DNA of 6,187 nt, from contig DATGLW010000049.1 in assembly GCA_035293965.1 (NCBI GenBank), positions 1 through 6,187 on the forward strand. The letters are read 5' to 3'. This document shows positions 6,031 to 6,187 of this stretch, piece by piece (positions within the stretch are counted from its first letter, which is position 1; every line of letters begins with the position of its first letter). The notes under the pieces are model-generated. The model searched no databases. It was not told the DNA's origin and saw only the letters and a list, made by a program, of their open reading frames with translations. The DNA comes from DATGLW01 sp035293965 (GTDB lineage: Bacteria > Actinomycetota > Acidimicrobiia > Acidimicrobiales > RAAP-2). Both the position numbers and the translations under genes were made by a program.

Positions 6031-6187
6031 CACCTGAGTCTGCCAGCGTCCGCCCCGGCGGCCGGGGTCAGCGACCCCCGGCGGCCCTGAGCCAGCGTCC
6101 GCCCCGGCGGCCCGCAGTCGTCAGCACCCCCCGTGGGCCCGGCGTCAGCGCTGGCCGAGCCGACGATGACCCACGACTCCATGAGCA
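6030..6187 (-). CDS. C-terminal tail of an unidentified upstream gene (partial, tentative)
   Basis: A frame is open from the right edge to a TGA at 6032-6030, giving 51 residues that begin LMESWVIVGSASADAG and end in a Gly/Ala/Arg-rich, low-complexity tail. Roughly nine tenths of its third positions are G or C, as in the neighbouring genes. Its stop overlaps the MFS ATG as TGATG, the same junction seen at the two paralogue pairs, which favours a real gene. I do not recognise the protein. It could also be non-coding leader of the MFS gene, since an open frame of this length is not unlikely in such GC-rich DNA. If ESWVIVG were the start of a protein, an ATG at 6182 would give a 50-residue peptide. 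Confidence 0.4.
   Translation of the reverse strand, partial: LMESWVIVGSASADAGPTGGADDCGPPGRTLAQGRRGSLTPAAGADAGRLR
6042..6112. repeat. Exact 22-bp direct repeat flanking a hairpin
   Basis: Identical 22-bp copies occupy 6042-6063 and 6091-6112, each starting GCCAGCGTCC and ending CCGGCGGCC, 49 bases apart. Between them lies an inverted repeat (6061-6082) with 9 paired bases, one bulged C and a 3-base AGC loop. The 49-bp offset is not a multiple of three, so the copies are read in different frames of the tentative upstream gene. This is more like a nucleic-acid-level repeat or regulatory element than a protein repeat. Confidence 0.75.

Noticed and set aside
6166..6187. Plus-strand ATG at 6166 as the start of a divergent gene
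   Set aside because: Only seven codons are visible, no good ribosome site precedes it, and the minus-strand frame over the same bases ends in a TGATG junction that fits the rest of the window better.

Overview
The window is GC-rich DNA in which every supported gene lies on the minus strand. Very high G/C at third codon positions, GTG/ATG starts and strong G-rich ribosome binding sites suggest a high-GC actinobacterium. I lean towards an environmental lineage of the Acidimicrobiia or Mycobacteriales kind, but the sequence alone does not fix this. There are no RNA genes, insertion sequences or CRISPR arrays.

In transcription order (right to left in window coordinates): (1) the open 3' tail of an unidentified gene entering from the right edge (6187-6030). 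(2) A 12-TM major facilitator superfamily (MFS) transporter (6030-4579) with an unusual proline-rich, tandemly repeated central loop. (3) A 136-bp gap with a TATGAT-type promoter candidate and two inverted repeats. (4) A 466-aa amidohydrolase-2/ACMSD-like (aminocarboxymuconate-semialdehyde decarboxylase-like) enzyme, 4442-3042. (5) A second, divergent 425-aa amidohydrolase (3042-1765). (6) A 97-bp gap with a GC-rich hairpin. (7) A 383-aa family III CoA-transferase (1667-516). (8) The N-terminal 172 residues of a second family III CoA-transferase (516-1), cut by the left edge.

The striking feature is that the two enzyme classes each occur as a pair of diverged paralogues joined by a one-base TGATG stop/start overlap, and in each pair a key catalytic position differs. 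The left CoA-transferase keeps the expected active-site Asp (D163), while its partner has Ser at the aligned place. One amidohydrolase has Arg where the metal-binding Asp of the 'SDYPH' motif should be; the other has that Asp but Glu where the catalytic His is expected. The simplest inference is that each pair forms a hetero-oligomer, or that one partner is a helper or repurposed subunit.

Together the genes look like part of a catabolic cluster for an unidentified carboxylic acid. The MFS protein could move the substrate, the CoA-transferases could activate it as a thioester, and the amidohydrolases could carry out a decarboxylation or C-C/C-N hydrolysis. This pathway order is inference; no substrate can be read from the sequence.
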